64,000 bases of DNA. It comes from Actinoplanes couchii (lineage in GTDB: Bacteria > Actinomycetota > Actinomycetes > Mycobacteriales > Micromonosporaceae). Made by a program: the position numbers and the translations under genes. Below, piece by piece: positions 7,480 to 14,780 of this stretch (position 1 is its first letter; every line of letters begins with the position of its first letter). Location: positions 1 through 64,000 of the forward strand of contig NZ_BOMG01000034.1 in NCBI RefSeq assembly GCF_016862075.1, in the 5' to 3' direction. The notes below the pieces were generated by a model. That model made no database searches. It was not told the origin of the DNA and was given only the letters and a program-made list of their open reading frames with translations.

Positions 7480-8352
7480 CTACCCCAGCTGTCTCGGGAC
7501 CGGCCGCTCGATCGGCTCGCCGGTGGCGGACCAGCTGGCCAGCAGTTTCAGACTGTCCTCGGTGACGCTTCCGGCGGGCGCACTGTAGACACAAAGGAGC
7601 AGGCCGCTGTCGTCCGGCAGGAGCATCGTCTCCTGATCGAGTTCCAGGTCACCGACGACCGGGTGGTTGAGGCGCTTGGTGCTCTCCCGGAAGACGTGCA
7701 CGTCGTGGGCACCCCAGCGCACCCGGAAGTCGTCGCTGCGGGTGGACAGCTCCCCGATCAGGTTCGACAGCTCCCGGTCGTAGGGGTTCCGTCCGGCCTC
7801 GACCCGTAACGCCCCCACGGCGAAGCGGGCCATCAGATCCCAGTCGGTGAAGAACCGCCGTGCCGCCGGGTGCAGGAATCCGAAGCGGGCCACGTTCGCC
7901 CGGTAGGCCGGCTCGGCGTACATCTCCGCGTAGAGGGCCCGGCCCAGTGGGTTGGCGACCAGCATGTCCAGGCGGTTGTTCATCACGTACGCCGCCATCC
8001 CGGGCATGCCCTCGACGATCCGGGCCACGCTCGGGCGGACCTTCAGTCGTCCGGCCCGGGCCCGGGGCGCCGGGCCGGCGGCCCGGGCCAGGTCGTACAG
8101 GTACATGCGCTCGGTGGCGTCCAGCCGCAGCGCGCGGGCGAGGGCGTCCAGCACGCTGTCCGAGACCCCGTGCAGGTTGCCGCGTTCCAGGCGGGTGTAG
8201 TACTCGACGCTCACCCCGGCGAGCGCGGCGACCTCGCCCCGGCGCAGCCCGGACACCTGCCGCCGGCCGTAGACCGGCAGGCCCACCTGCTCGGGGGTGA
8301 TCCGGCCGCGCCGGGAACGGAGGAAGTCGCTTGCCGCGTCCCGGTTTTCCAT
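7480..8352 (-). CDS. XRE regulator with MmyB-like ligand domain
   Basis: 290 residues. The N-terminal helix-turn-helix (about residues 8-70) carries the group hallmark GLRRGEVAALAGVSVEYYTRLERG. The C-terminal half (VMNNRLDMLVANPLGRALY, then FFTDWDLMARFAVGALR) matches the MmyB-like, PAS-related ligand-binding domain that may bind fatty acids. These regulators usually control a neighbouring enzyme gene; here the closest partner is the divergent SnoaL-like gene starting 140 bp away. ATG at 8352 preferred over 8358, with no strong Shine-Dalgarno for either. Confidence 0.88.
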   Translation of the reverse strand: MENRDAASDFLRSRRGRITPEQVGLPVYGRRQVSGLRRGEVAALAGVSVEYYTRLERGNLHGVSDSVLDALARALRLDATERMYLYDLARAAGPAPRARAGRLKVRPSVARIVEGMPGMAAYVMNNRLDMLVANPLGRALYAEMYAEPAYRANVARFGFLHPAARRFFTDWDLMARFAVGALRVEAGRNPYDRELSNLIGELSTRSDDFRVRWGAHDVHVFRESTKRLNHPVVGDLELDQETMLLPDDSGLLLCVYSAPAGSVTEDSLKLLASWSATGEPIERPVPRQLG

Positions 8353-8491
8353 GATCACAGGGTAGGTGCGGGTGACGCCGGCGGAGAGTCCCTGCCAGTA
8401 CCCCCCGCAGCAGGGACTCCCCGGTCAGCGCCGGCTGCCGTTGCATGGTGCCGGTCCCGATCACCGGGGCCCTGAACGAAAGGCACACGAG

Positions 8492-8914
8492 ATGAGCAAC
8501 CGGACCGAGAGCGCCGCGGACGTCGTACGGGCGCTGTACGACGCGCTGGGTAGGGGGGACGTTCCGGGTCTGCTGGCCCGGCTCGACCCGGACGTGATCG
8601 TCGACGAGCCGGCCCGGCTCCCGTACGGCGGCGTGCACCGGGGCCGGGACGTGTTCGTGCAGTCGATCCTGGGCGCGATGATGGGTTACGCCGAGGTCGC
8701 GATCACCGCCGCCGAGGTGTACGAGGGCCCGGCCGGTGTCGTCGGCACGCTCACCGGGGAACTCGTCGCGCACACCACCGGCGAGCGGTTCCCGCTGGTC
8801 ATGGTCGAGATCCACCGGGTCGCGGGCGGCGTGGTCCGGGAGATCGACGTCTACACGAAGAATCCCGATGAACTCGCCGCGTTCTACGCACGCTCGGCGG
8901 CGGGCACTGTCTGA
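8492..8914 (+). CDS. SnoaL-like / NTF2-like protein
   Basis: 140 residues with the cone-shaped NTF2/SnoaL pattern: helical N-terminus (SAADVVRALYDALGRGDV), LLARLDPDVIVDEP, the GRDVFVQSIL helix and strands with VMVEIHRVAGGVVREIDVY. ATG at 8492 follows GAAAGG at good spacing; an earlier in-frame ATG at 8366 gives a poorly conserved extension. Such proteins are small-molecule isomerases, cyclases or binding proteins, and no catalytic residue can be assigned. Divergent from the MmyB-type regulator, a common arrangement for a controlled oxidoreductase-like target. Confidence 0.8.
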   Translation: MSNRTESAADVVRALYDALGRGDVPGLLARLDPDVIVDEPARLPYGGVHRGRDVFVQSILGAMMGYAEVAITAAEVYEGPAGVVGTLTGELVAHTTGERFPLVMVEIHRVAGGVVREIDVYTKNPDELAAFYARSAAGTV

Positions 8915-8929
8915 CCGCGACCACCGCAT

Positions 8930-9050
8930 CCGGCCCGGCGGTCGCCGGGCCGGCCTGGAGCGACGCCCACCTCGCGTGACGGGACAGCGCGGGCCGGTGC
9001 GTCTGTGGAGCCCACGTCCGTACCAGAAGAGGGGTTTAGGCTTTTTCAGT
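8930..9050 (+). repeat. Dispersed 3'-flank repeat, copy B
   Basis: Contains CCTCGCGTGACGGGAC, GGTGCGTCTGTGGAGCCCAC, CGTACCAGAAGAGGGGTTTA and a short T run, collinear with copy C at 19690-19840. It lies between the SnoaL-like gene and the convergent phosphatase gene. Confidence 0.55.
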
Positions 9051-9785
9051 CAGCAGGTGGGACCGCATCGAGGCGATCTCGTCGTCGGTGATGCCGATGT
9101 CCCTCGCGTAGGCCTCGACCGAACCGTGCAGGGCGCGCAGATCGGCGAGGAACAGCTGCATCGCCTCGGCCGGCGAGTCGAACATGTGCTCGTTGCCCTG
9201 GATCGTCTCCGGGTTGGTACGCAGCAGGTACTCGGTGAGCGGCCGCATCGCCTCGGTGGTCAGCGCGTAGTCGGCGGTGATGTCCTCGTCGGAGACGCCG
9301 AGCAGCGACAGGGTCAGCGCGCACACCGTGCCGGTCCGATCCTTTCCGGCCATGCAGTGCACGACGACGGGCGCGGCCACCGGGTCGGCGATCAGGCGCA
9401 GCGAGGCGGCGATGCCCTCCCGGCCGTCCTCGGCGAAGTTGAGGTAGCGGTCGGCGAGCCAGCGCTCGTGCACCGCGTCGGCCGGGTGTGCGACCTCTTC
9501 CCAGTCGACGTGTTTCAGGACCAGGTTGCGGTAGTCGACGCCGTAGTGCTCAGCGACCCGGCCGAACTTCTCCACCTCGGTCTCGCGGCGCAGGTCGATG
9601 ACCGTGCGGATGCCGAGGGCGGTGAACGCCTCGGCGTCCTGCTCGCGGATCCGGTGCAGGGAGTCGGCCCGGTACAGCCGGCGCCAGCGCACCCGGCGCC
9701 CGTCGAGACCGGCATATCCGCCGACGTCGCGGAAGTTGTAGGCCTTGGTGAAGGGAAGATTGCGTGAATACGATTCGGCCACCAC
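9036..9785 (-). CDS. Tyrosine (dual-specificity-like) protein phosphatase
   Basis: About 249 residues. The P-loop HCMAGKDRTG lies near residue 143-152, with catalytic Cys and Arg, in the H-C-x2-GKDRTG form typical of MptpB-like bacterial phosphatases that also act on phosphoinositides. The N-terminal NFRDVGGYAGLDGRRVRWRRLYRAD is the conserved lead-in of this family. No signal peptide, so cytosolic unless exported non-classically. Start uncertain: GTG at 9785 or 9782, or TTG at 9794. The 3' end overlaps dispersed repeat B by some 15 bp. Confidence 0.88.
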   Translation of the reverse strand: MVAESYSRNLPFTKAYNFRDVGGYAGLDGRRVRWRRLYRADSLHRIREQDAEAFTALGIRTVIDLRRETEVEKFGRVAEHYGVDYRNLVLKHVDWEEVAHPADAVHERWLADRYLNFAEDGREGIAASLRLIADPVAAPVVVHCMAGKDRTGTVCALTLSLLGVSDEDITADYALTTEAMRPLTEYLLRTNPETIQGNEHMFDSPAEAMQLFLADLRALHGSVEAYARDIGITDDEIASMRSHLLTEKA

Positions 9786-9794
9786 GTCCCCCAA

Positions 9795-9889
9795 CCTAAC
9801 CGGCCCGGACGGTCACCTCACCGGTCGAATTCGTCACTCCTGTCGTCTCAGTAGATGGATTTCCGGCTCCCGGCGGATGGTGGCGTGGC
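9795..9889. other. Intergenic upstream of cimA leader
   Basis: Region between the divergent phosphatase and cimA leader. No clear -35 hexamer is visible. Weak -10-like hexamers GATGGT (9876-9881) and CATGCT (9889-9894) lie 7-8 nt upstream of the two possible leader start codons. Confidence 0.4.
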
Positions 9890-9946
9890 ATGCTTCGGGG
9901 CGTGACCCACTCCGTGCTGATTATTCGCACCTGGCGCGCCGGCTGA
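9890..9946 (+). CDS. cimA leader peptide (Val-Leu-Ile-Ile codons)
   Basis: An 18-codon ORF, MLRGVTHSVLIIRTWRAG then TGA; an alternative GTG start at 9902 gives 14 codons. It contains the run GTG CTG ATT ATT (Val-Leu-Ile-Ile). ATT is a rare isoleucine codon in this genome, where ATC dominates. It is followed directly by a hairpin and an intrinsic terminator before cimA, so ribosome stalling when branched-chain aminoacyl-tRNA is scarce could prevent termination. Evidence is arrangement and codon content only. Confidence 0.65.
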   Translation: MLRGVTHSVLIIRTWRAG

Positions 9947-9963
9947 CCTCTTCGCCGACGCGC

Positions 9964-9994
9964 AGACCTCCCGCATCCGCGGGGGGTCTTTTTG
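9964..9994 (+). terminator. cimA leader attenuator terminator
   Basis: An 11-bp stem, AGACCTCCCGC (9964-9974) with GCGGGGGGTCT (9979-9989), loop ATCC, followed by a run of five T. An alternative upstream hairpin, CGCGCCGGC (9935-9943) with GCCGACGCG (9954-9962), overlaps the leader stop codon. This is the geometry of ribosome-controlled attenuation rather than a simple end-of-gene terminator, since no plus-strand gene precedes it. Confidence 0.75.
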
Positions 9995-10028
9995 TTGTGG
10001 TGGGTGATCGATCGAAAGGACTTCCCGG

Positions 10029-11615
10029 ATGAGTTACCAGGTGTTCGACACGACGCTGCGTGACGGTGGGCAGCGCGAGGGAATCAGCTACACGGTCGCC
10101 GACAAACTCGCTGTCGCACGCCTGCTGGACGAGTTCGGTGTCGGTTTCATCGAGGGCGGCTGGCCGGGCGCCATGCCCAAGGACACCGAGTTCTTCGAAA
10201 GGGCGAAGACCGAGCTCGATCTGCGGCACGCGGTTCTGGTCGCTTTCGGCGCCACCCGGAAAGCCGGTGTGGACGTGGCGGCGGACCCGCAGGTGAAGGC
10301 GCTCATCGATGCCGGAACGCCGGTGGTCTGCGTGGTGGCCAAATCCGACGTCCGGCACGTGGAACGGGCTCTGCGGACCACGCCGGAGGAGAACCTGGCG
10401 ATGGTCCGGGACACCGTGCGGCACCTGGTCGCCAACGGCAAGCGGGCGTTCGTCGACTGTGAGCACTTCTTCGACGGGTTCCGGTTCGATCCCGCGTACA
10501 CCGCTTCGGTGGTGAAAACCGCGTTCGAGGCCGGCGCCGAGCGGGTGATCATGTGTGACACCAACGGCGGCATGCTCCCGTCGATGATCACCGCGGCGAT
10601 CACCGACGTCGTCGCCCGGACCGGCGTCACTCCTGACAAAATGGGCATCCACTGCCAGAACGACACCGCCTGCGCCGTCGCGAACACCGTGGCCGCCGTC
10701 GAGGCCGGGGTCGAGCACTTCCAGTGCACCGCCAATGGGTACGGCGAACGCCCCGGCAACGCCGACCTGTTCGCCGTCGTCAGCAACCTGCAACTCAAGC
10801 TCGGGCGGAAAGTCCTACCGGACGGATGCCTGGAGAAGGCGACCCGGATCTCCTCCGCGCTCGCCGAGATCGCCAACATCGCCCCCGACACCCACCAGGC
10901 CTACGTCGGGGCCGCCGCATTCGCTCACAAGGCGGGGCTGCACGCGAGCGCGATCAAAGTGGATCCGCTGCTCTACAACCACGTCGACCCGTCGGTGGTG
11001 GGCAACGACATGCGGATCCTGGTAACCGAGATGGCCGGCCGGGCCAGCATCGAGCTCAAGAGCCGTGAGCTCGGACTGGACCTGGCCGGCCACCCGGACA
11101 CCCTCACCACCGTCACCCGCAAGGTCAAGGAACTGGAGGCGACCGGGTACTCGTTCGAGGCCGCCGACGCCTCGTTCGAACTGCTCGTCCGCAGTGAGCT
11201 GCCCGGCGCCGATCTGGCCCGGCCGTTCACCCTGGAGTCGTACCGGGTGCTCGTCGAACACCGCGAGGACGGCACGGTGATCTCCGAGGCCACCGTCAAG
11301 GTCCGGGTCCGCGGCGAGCGGGTGATCGCCACCGCCGAGGGCAACGGCCCGGTCAACGCCCTGGACGAGGCGCTGCGCGGCGCCCTGCAGAACCATTACC
11401 CGCAGCTCAAGACGTTCGAGCTGACCGACTTCAAGGTGCGGATCCTGGAGGGCAGCCACGGCACCAACGCGATCACCCGGGTGCTGCTGGACACCGGCGA
11501 CCACAACCGGGACTGGACCACGGTCGGGGTGCACGAGAACATCGTCGAGGCCAGCTGGACGGCGCTGGTGGACTCACTGACCTACGGGTTGGCGCGGACC
11601 TCCGCTCCGGCCTGA
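10029..11615 (+). CDS. cimA: Citramalate synthase
   Basis: 528 residues. Catalytic HMGL-like domain starts with FDTTLRDGGQREGISYT and carries MCDTNGGMLPS and the metal-binding HCQNDTACAVANT; KAGLHASAIKVDP follows, then a LeuA-type allosteric dimer domain in about the last 120 residues. The enzyme condenses pyruvate and acetyl-CoA to (R)-citramalate, giving a threonine-independent route to 2-oxobutyrate and isoleucine; homologues are also annotated as 2-isopropylmalate/homocitrate synthase family. ATG follows AAAGGA. The preceding leader peptide and terminator suggest attenuation by branched-chain amino acid supply. Its end overlaps the convergent thrS-like gene by 34 bp. Confidence 0.9.
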   Translation: MSYQVFDTTLRDGGQREGISYTVADKLAVARLLDEFGVGFIEGGWPGAMPKDTEFFERAKTELDLRHAVLVAFGATRKAGVDVAADPQVKALIDAGTPVVCVVAKSDVRHVERALRTTPEENLAMVRDTVRHLVANGKRAFVDCEHFFDGFRFDPAYTASVVKTAFEAGAERVIMCDTNGGMLPSMITAAITDVVARTGVTPDKMGIHCQNDTACAVANTVAAVEAGVEHFQCTANGYGERPGNADLFAVVSNLQLKLGRKVLPDGCLEKATRISSALAEIANIAPDTHQAYVGAAAFAHKAGLHASAIKVDPLLYNHVDPSVVGNDMRILVTEMAGRASIELKSRELGLDLAGHPDTLTTVTRKVKELEATGYSFEAADASFELLVRSELPGADLARPFTLESYRVLVEHREDGTVISEATVKVRVRGERVIATAEGNGPVNALDEALRGALQNHYPQLKTFELTDFKVRILEGSHGTNAITRVLLDTGDHNRDWTTVGVHENIVEASWTALVDSLTYGLARTSAPA

Positions 11616-12781
11616 CGCTCCTCCCTTTCTTTCCGGGCGGCGGCCCTGATCAACGCGATCGCCGCCGCCCGGGACATCGGTTCCTGTTCGCCACTCCGGT
11701 GGCGGAGCGAGATGTCCCGGGCTCCGATCACCACGATGTAGGGACATTTACGATTTTTCCTTATACGGGAACCCAGCGAGCCGTCGTAGTGGACCTCCAC
11801 CCGCAGATCCGCCGCCGCTGACGCGAACTCCCGGGCCGCCTCGTCCTGATCCGGGCCGACCGGCAGGATCGCCACCTGGACCGGGGCGTACCAGACCGGG
11901 AACGCGCCCTGGTGCACCTCGATCAGGTGACCGAAAAGCCGTTCCATCGAGCCGACCAGGCTGCGGTGCACCATGACCGGTCGGCTCTTCCTCCCGTCGG
12001 CGCCAGTGAACTCCAGCTCGAACTGTTCCGGCTGGTGGTAGTCGATCTGGACGGTGGCGAGGGTCCACTCACGGCCGGACGGATCCAGCACCTGCACGTC
12101 GATCTTCGGCCCGTAGAAGGCGGCCTCCCCGGCCACCTCCTTCACCCCGGCGGGCAGGGCCGCCCGCAACAGACTCTCCGCCCGAGCCCACGACTCGTCG
12201 TCGCCGCCGTACTTCTTCCCGGGACCGCGCAGAGACAGCTGGTAGGAGACGTCACCCATCCCGAGAGCGGCGTGCGCCTGTCGCATCAGAGCCAGCACCC
12301 CGGCCACCTCGGCGCTCGCCTGGTCCTCGGCACAGAAGATGTGCGCGTCGTTGAGCTGCATCGACCGCACCCGGGACAGCCCGCCGAGCACCCCGGAACG
12401 CTCGGCCCGGAACATCGGGCCCAGCTCGGCGACACGCAACGGCAGCTCCCGGTACGAGCGGCCCCGGGACCGGAAGATCAGCGCGTGATGCGGGCAGAGG
12501 CTGGGCCGCAGCACCAGCTCGTCGTCGCCGACCCGCATCGGCGGGAACATGTCGTCGGCAAAATTGCGCCAGTGACCGGACAGCTCGTACATCCGGCGCT
12601 TGCCCAGCGCCGGGGAGTAGACGTGCCGGTAACCGGCGCGGCGCTCCAGCTCGTACAGATAGGACTCGACCTCGTGCCGGGCGGCGGCACCGGCCGGCAG
12701 CCAGAACGGCAGGCCGGCGCCGATCAGCGGGTCGGAGCCGAACAGGTCCAGCTCACGACCGAGCCTGCGGTGATCATGCAT
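11582..12781 (-). CDS. Threonyl-tRNA synthetase-like protein lacking editing domains
   Basis: 399 residues; normal bacterial ThrRS is about 640-690. The sequence begins at the catalytic domain (DHRRLGRELDLF, residues 3-14), so the N-terminal TGS and editing (N2) domains are absent. Class II motifs are intact: motif 2 FRAERSG...LSRVRS...NDAHIFC and motif 3 VMVHRSLVGSMERLFGHLIE. Predicted zinc ligands Cys96, His147 and His272 are all kept, and the C-terminal anticodon-binding domain is present. It should charge tRNA-Thr but not clear Ser-tRNA. It may be a second, conditional or inhibitor-tolerant ThrRS. Preceded by a Thr-rich leader peptide and a terminator. Confidence 0.85.
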   Translation of the reverse strand: MHDHRRLGRELDLFGSDPLIGAGLPFWLPAGAAARHEVESYLYELERRAGYRHVYSPALGKRRMYELSGHWRNFADDMFPPMRVGDDELVLRPSLCPHHALIFRSRGRSYRELPLRVAELGPMFRAERSGVLGGLSRVRSMQLNDAHIFCAEDQASAEVAGVLALMRQAHAALGMGDVSYQLSLRGPGKKYGGDDESWARAESLLRAALPAGVKEVAGEAAFYGPKIDVQVLDPSGREWTLATVQIDYHQPEQFELEFTGADGRKSRPVMVHRSLVGSMERLFGHLIEVHQGAFPVWYAPVQVAILPVGPDQDEAAREFASAAADLRVEVHYDGSLGSRIRKNRKCPYIVVIGARDISLRHRSGEQEPMSRAAAIALIRAAARKEREERQAGAEVRANP

Positions 12782-12810
12782 GGTGGGTCTCCTTCTCGGG
12801 GACCCCGGAC

Positions 12811-12839
12811 GACAAAGCCCCGGGCATGTCGCCCGGGGC
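12811..12839 (-). terminator. Attenuator terminator upstream of thrS-like gene
   Basis: Perfect 9-bp stem GCCCCGGGC/GCCCGGGGC (12817-12825, 12831-12839) with a 5-nt loop, followed on the minus strand by TTTGT. It lies 30 bp upstream of the thrS-like ATG and 18 bp downstream of the leader stop codon. A competing hairpin, CGCCGG/CCGGCG, forms within the leader ORF (about 12860-12878). No T-box consensus (TGGNACCGCG) was found. Confidence 0.75.
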
Positions 12840-12856
12840 CGTCAGCTCGATGGTGA

Positions 12857-12904
12857 CTAACGCCGGGGTCTGTCCGGCGTGGTCGTCATCGAGCGAGGCA
12901 TCAT
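12857..12904 (-). CDS. Threonine leader peptide of thrS-like gene
   Basis: Fifteen codons: MMPRSMTTTPDRPRR then TAG. Three consecutive threonine codons (ACG ACC ACG) are the expected sensor for a threonyl-tRNA synthetase gene. The first ATG at 12904 lies 7 nt beyond a consensus-like -10 hexamer TAGCAT (12917-12912), so the mRNA would be leaderless; an internal ATG at 12889 would still include the Thr run. The order leader, terminator, synthetase is typical of transcription attenuation. Confidence 0.7.
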   Translation of the reverse strand: MMPRSMTTTPDRPRR

Positions 12905-12911
12905 GCCCACG

Positions 12912-12917
12912 ATGCTA
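12912..12917 (-). promoter_or_regulatory. -10 element for thrS-like leader mRNA
   Basis: TAGCAT matches the sigma-A TANNNT pattern 7 nt upstream of the leader ATG. Its TAG is also the stop codon of the acetyltransferase gene, so this promoter is embedded in the upstream gene's end. The -35 region (TGGCTG, 17 nt upstream) is weak. Confidence 0.5.
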
Positions 12918-13448
12918 GGCAGCCGCCTCCCGGGCAGCCAGCCATTTATCGCTCAGCAGCTGGTAGAGGTAGTGGTCCTGCCACTTCCCGGCGATCCGCA
13001 GATAACCCGGGGCCATCCCGAAACGCTCGAAACCATGACGTTCCAGAACCTTCTGCGACGGTACGTTGTGCAGCAGCGTGCCCGCCTCCACGCGGTGCAG
13101 GCCGTAGGTCGTGAAAGCGGCCTCCAGCACCGCCCCCACCGCGGCACTGGCCACGCCCCGCCCGGCCACGTCGGCCGCCACCCAGTAACCGAGGCTGGAC
13201 GACTGGAACGCGCCGTGCACCACGTTGTTCAGGTTCACCCGGCCGACGATCCGGCCGTCCTCGACGATCGCGTGCGGCAGGCTCGTCCCGGTGCGCAGCA
13301 CGTCCGAGATCAGCCGCCACTGGCCGTCGGTGGTGTAGTAGCTCTCGTCCCGCACCGGATCCCACGGCGCCAGATGCTCCCGGTTGGCGGCGATCAGGGC
13401 GGCGATCTCGGCCGCGTCCGCCGGGCTGATCAGCCGGATCCCGATCAT
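12915..13448 (-). CDS. GNAT acetyltransferase, RimJ/RimL-like
   Basis: 177 residues with the GNAT layout: RLISPADAAEIAALI, IVGRVNLNNVVHGAF, SLGYWVAADVAGRGVASAAV (acetyl-CoA pyrophosphate loop, degenerate R/Q-x2-G-x-A as GRGVAS), HRVEAGTLLHNVPSQKVLERHGF and WQDHYLYQLL. This is the RimJ/RimL-type that acetylates ribosomal protein N-termini or small substrates. The ATG overlaps the stop of the upstream EEP gene by 4 nt (ATGA), so the two are translationally coupled. The 3' end contains the promoter of the thrS-like leader. Confidence 0.85.
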   Translation of the reverse strand: MIGIRLISPADAAEIAALIAANREHLAPWDPVRDESYYTTDGQWRLISDVLRTGTSLPHAIVEDGRIVGRVNLNNVVHGAFQSSSLGYWVAADVAGRGVASAAVGAVLEAAFTTYGLHRVEAGTLLHNVPSQKVLERHGFERFGMAPGYLRIAGKWQDHYLYQLLSDKWLAAREAAA

Positions 13449-14440
13449 GCGGCCGGCACCGTCAACTCGGCGACGAGGGCGTGATGGTCGGAGTCCTGAA
13501 GAACGAGCACGTAAAGATCCTTCACCCCGATGCGCTCGTCGGCAAGCACGTGATCGATGGTCACCGGCGGGATCGGATCACCGTCGTACGGTCCCCAGGT
13601 TCCGATCCAGCCCTTGCCGACCGCGGCGGCGGCATCCCGGTAACCGGTGGCGATCACATCCCGTAACTGCTTGTGATCGAGCGTAGCGTTGAAGTCACCC
13701 ATCAGGATCTTCGGGATCCCACCGGCGGCCGGCACCTGCTCCCGCAGATCCGTCGACCAGCCGGACACCACGTCCATGCTGTGCGGGGCCAGCGGATGCA
13801 CCGACTCGATGTAGACCGCCCCCGCCCCCGGCACCTGCACCGTCGCGTGCGCCTGCTGGAACCCGCCGTCGTTACGCCGCGCCGCCTGCTCGGCGAACGG
13901 GAACCGCGAGTAGAGGCCGGAACCGCTCGCGCCGAACTCCGGGGCCAGTTGGTGGTACGGCAGCAGCGCCTCCAGGCCTTCGGCCCGCAGAGCCGCCTCC
14001 CCGTTCGGCGTGAACTCCTGCACCGCCAGCACGTCCACCCGGTTCTCCCGGACCAGCCGCACCACTTCACTCATCTCGGCCGAACTGAACAGCAGGTTGG
14101 CCGTCATCACCCGCAACTCGACGCCGGTGGCCGGCCCCTTGTCCCCGTCCACGACCCCGCGAGGCACCACAGCCATCCCGAACCCGAGGCTGACGAGCGC
14201 CGCCACAGCCGCCGCGGCCCAACGCTGGGTGACAAGCGCCAGAAACAGAGGAACCAAGGTCCAAATTGCGACGTACGGCGTGAAGGCCAGCAGTTGAACC
14301 GACGGCCCGGCCTCCCACCCGAAGGTGCGCCCCACCAGCCAGACAGCAGCCGGCACCACCGAGAGCCAGAGCAGAACCGTCCAGACAACCCGGCCCCGAC
14401 GCCGCGGCCGAGCCACCGCAGGCGATTCAGTGATGGTCAT
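13445..14440 (-). CDS. Membrane EEP-family phosphatase/nuclease
   Basis: 331 residues. About three N-terminal membrane segments (WTVLLWLSVVPAAVWLVG, then VQLLAFTPYVAIWTLVPLFLAL, and AAAVAALVSLGFGMAVV) precede an endonuclease/exonuclease/phosphatase domain from about residue 110: RVMTANLL, VLAVQEFTP (metal Glu), ILMGDFNAT, TIDHVLA and the final SDHHALVAEL. The catalytic domain probably faces outside. Possible roles are phosphodiester or phospholipid head-group hydrolysis; sequence does not discriminate. First gene of a two-gene unit with the acetyltransferase. Confidence 0.88.
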   Translation of the reverse strand: MTITESPAVARPRRRGRVVWTVLLWLSVVPAAVWLVGRTFGWEAGPSVQLLAFTPYVAIWTLVPLFLALVTQRWAAAAVAALVSLGFGMAVVPRGVVDGDKGPATGVELRVMTANLLFSSAEMSEVVRLVRENRVDVLAVQEFTPNGEAALRAEGLEALLPYHQLAPEFGASGSGLYSRFPFAEQAARRNDGGFQQAHATVQVPGAGAVYIESVHPLAPHSMDVVSGWSTDLREQVPAAGGIPKILMGDFNATLDHKQLRDVIATGYRDAAAAVGKGWIGTWGPYDGDPIPPVTIDHVLADERIGVKDLYVLVLQDSDHHALVAELTVPAA

Positions 14441-14639
14441 GGCGGCGACGTTATCCGCCCGCCGCTACCCCCCGTAGCCGAACGCGTCCCACGTCACATC
14501 ATCGACCCCCGTCACCCCCGCGCCCGCCCAAAGATCCCCACCCGACCACCGATTCAGGCAAAGACACCACCCGAGTCACCGCCGGCGTCACCTCAGTCCT
14601 GCGCGGCATCAAAGCCCCCGCCGACGGCATCCTCGGCGA

Positions 14640-14780
14640 CACCTGGACAAGGCCTGCTGCTGGCGGGGCGAGGCGAGGCGGGACGAGGAGGGGCGAGGCC
14701 GGGCGGGGCGAGGCCGGGCGGGGCGGGGCGGGGCGGGGCGAGGCGAGGCGAGGCGGGGCGAGGCGAGGCGGGGGGCGTGA
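14640..14780. repeat. G-rich strand-asymmetric low-complexity tract
   Basis: About 140 bp of ggcgaggcgag and gggcggggc words with almost all G on the plus strand and C on the minus strand. Runs of four G repeat at short intervals around 14700-14780, so a G-quadruplex or R-loop on this strand is possible. Frames read through it encode only Pro/Arg/Ala or Gly/Glu repeats and are not credible genes. Confidence 0.7.

Noticed and set aside
12782..12904. T-box riboswitch upstream of the thrS-like gene
   Set aside because: The leader is only about 120 nt and lacks the TGGNACCGCG T-box sequence and a specifier stem; the Thr-rich ORF explains the terminator better.
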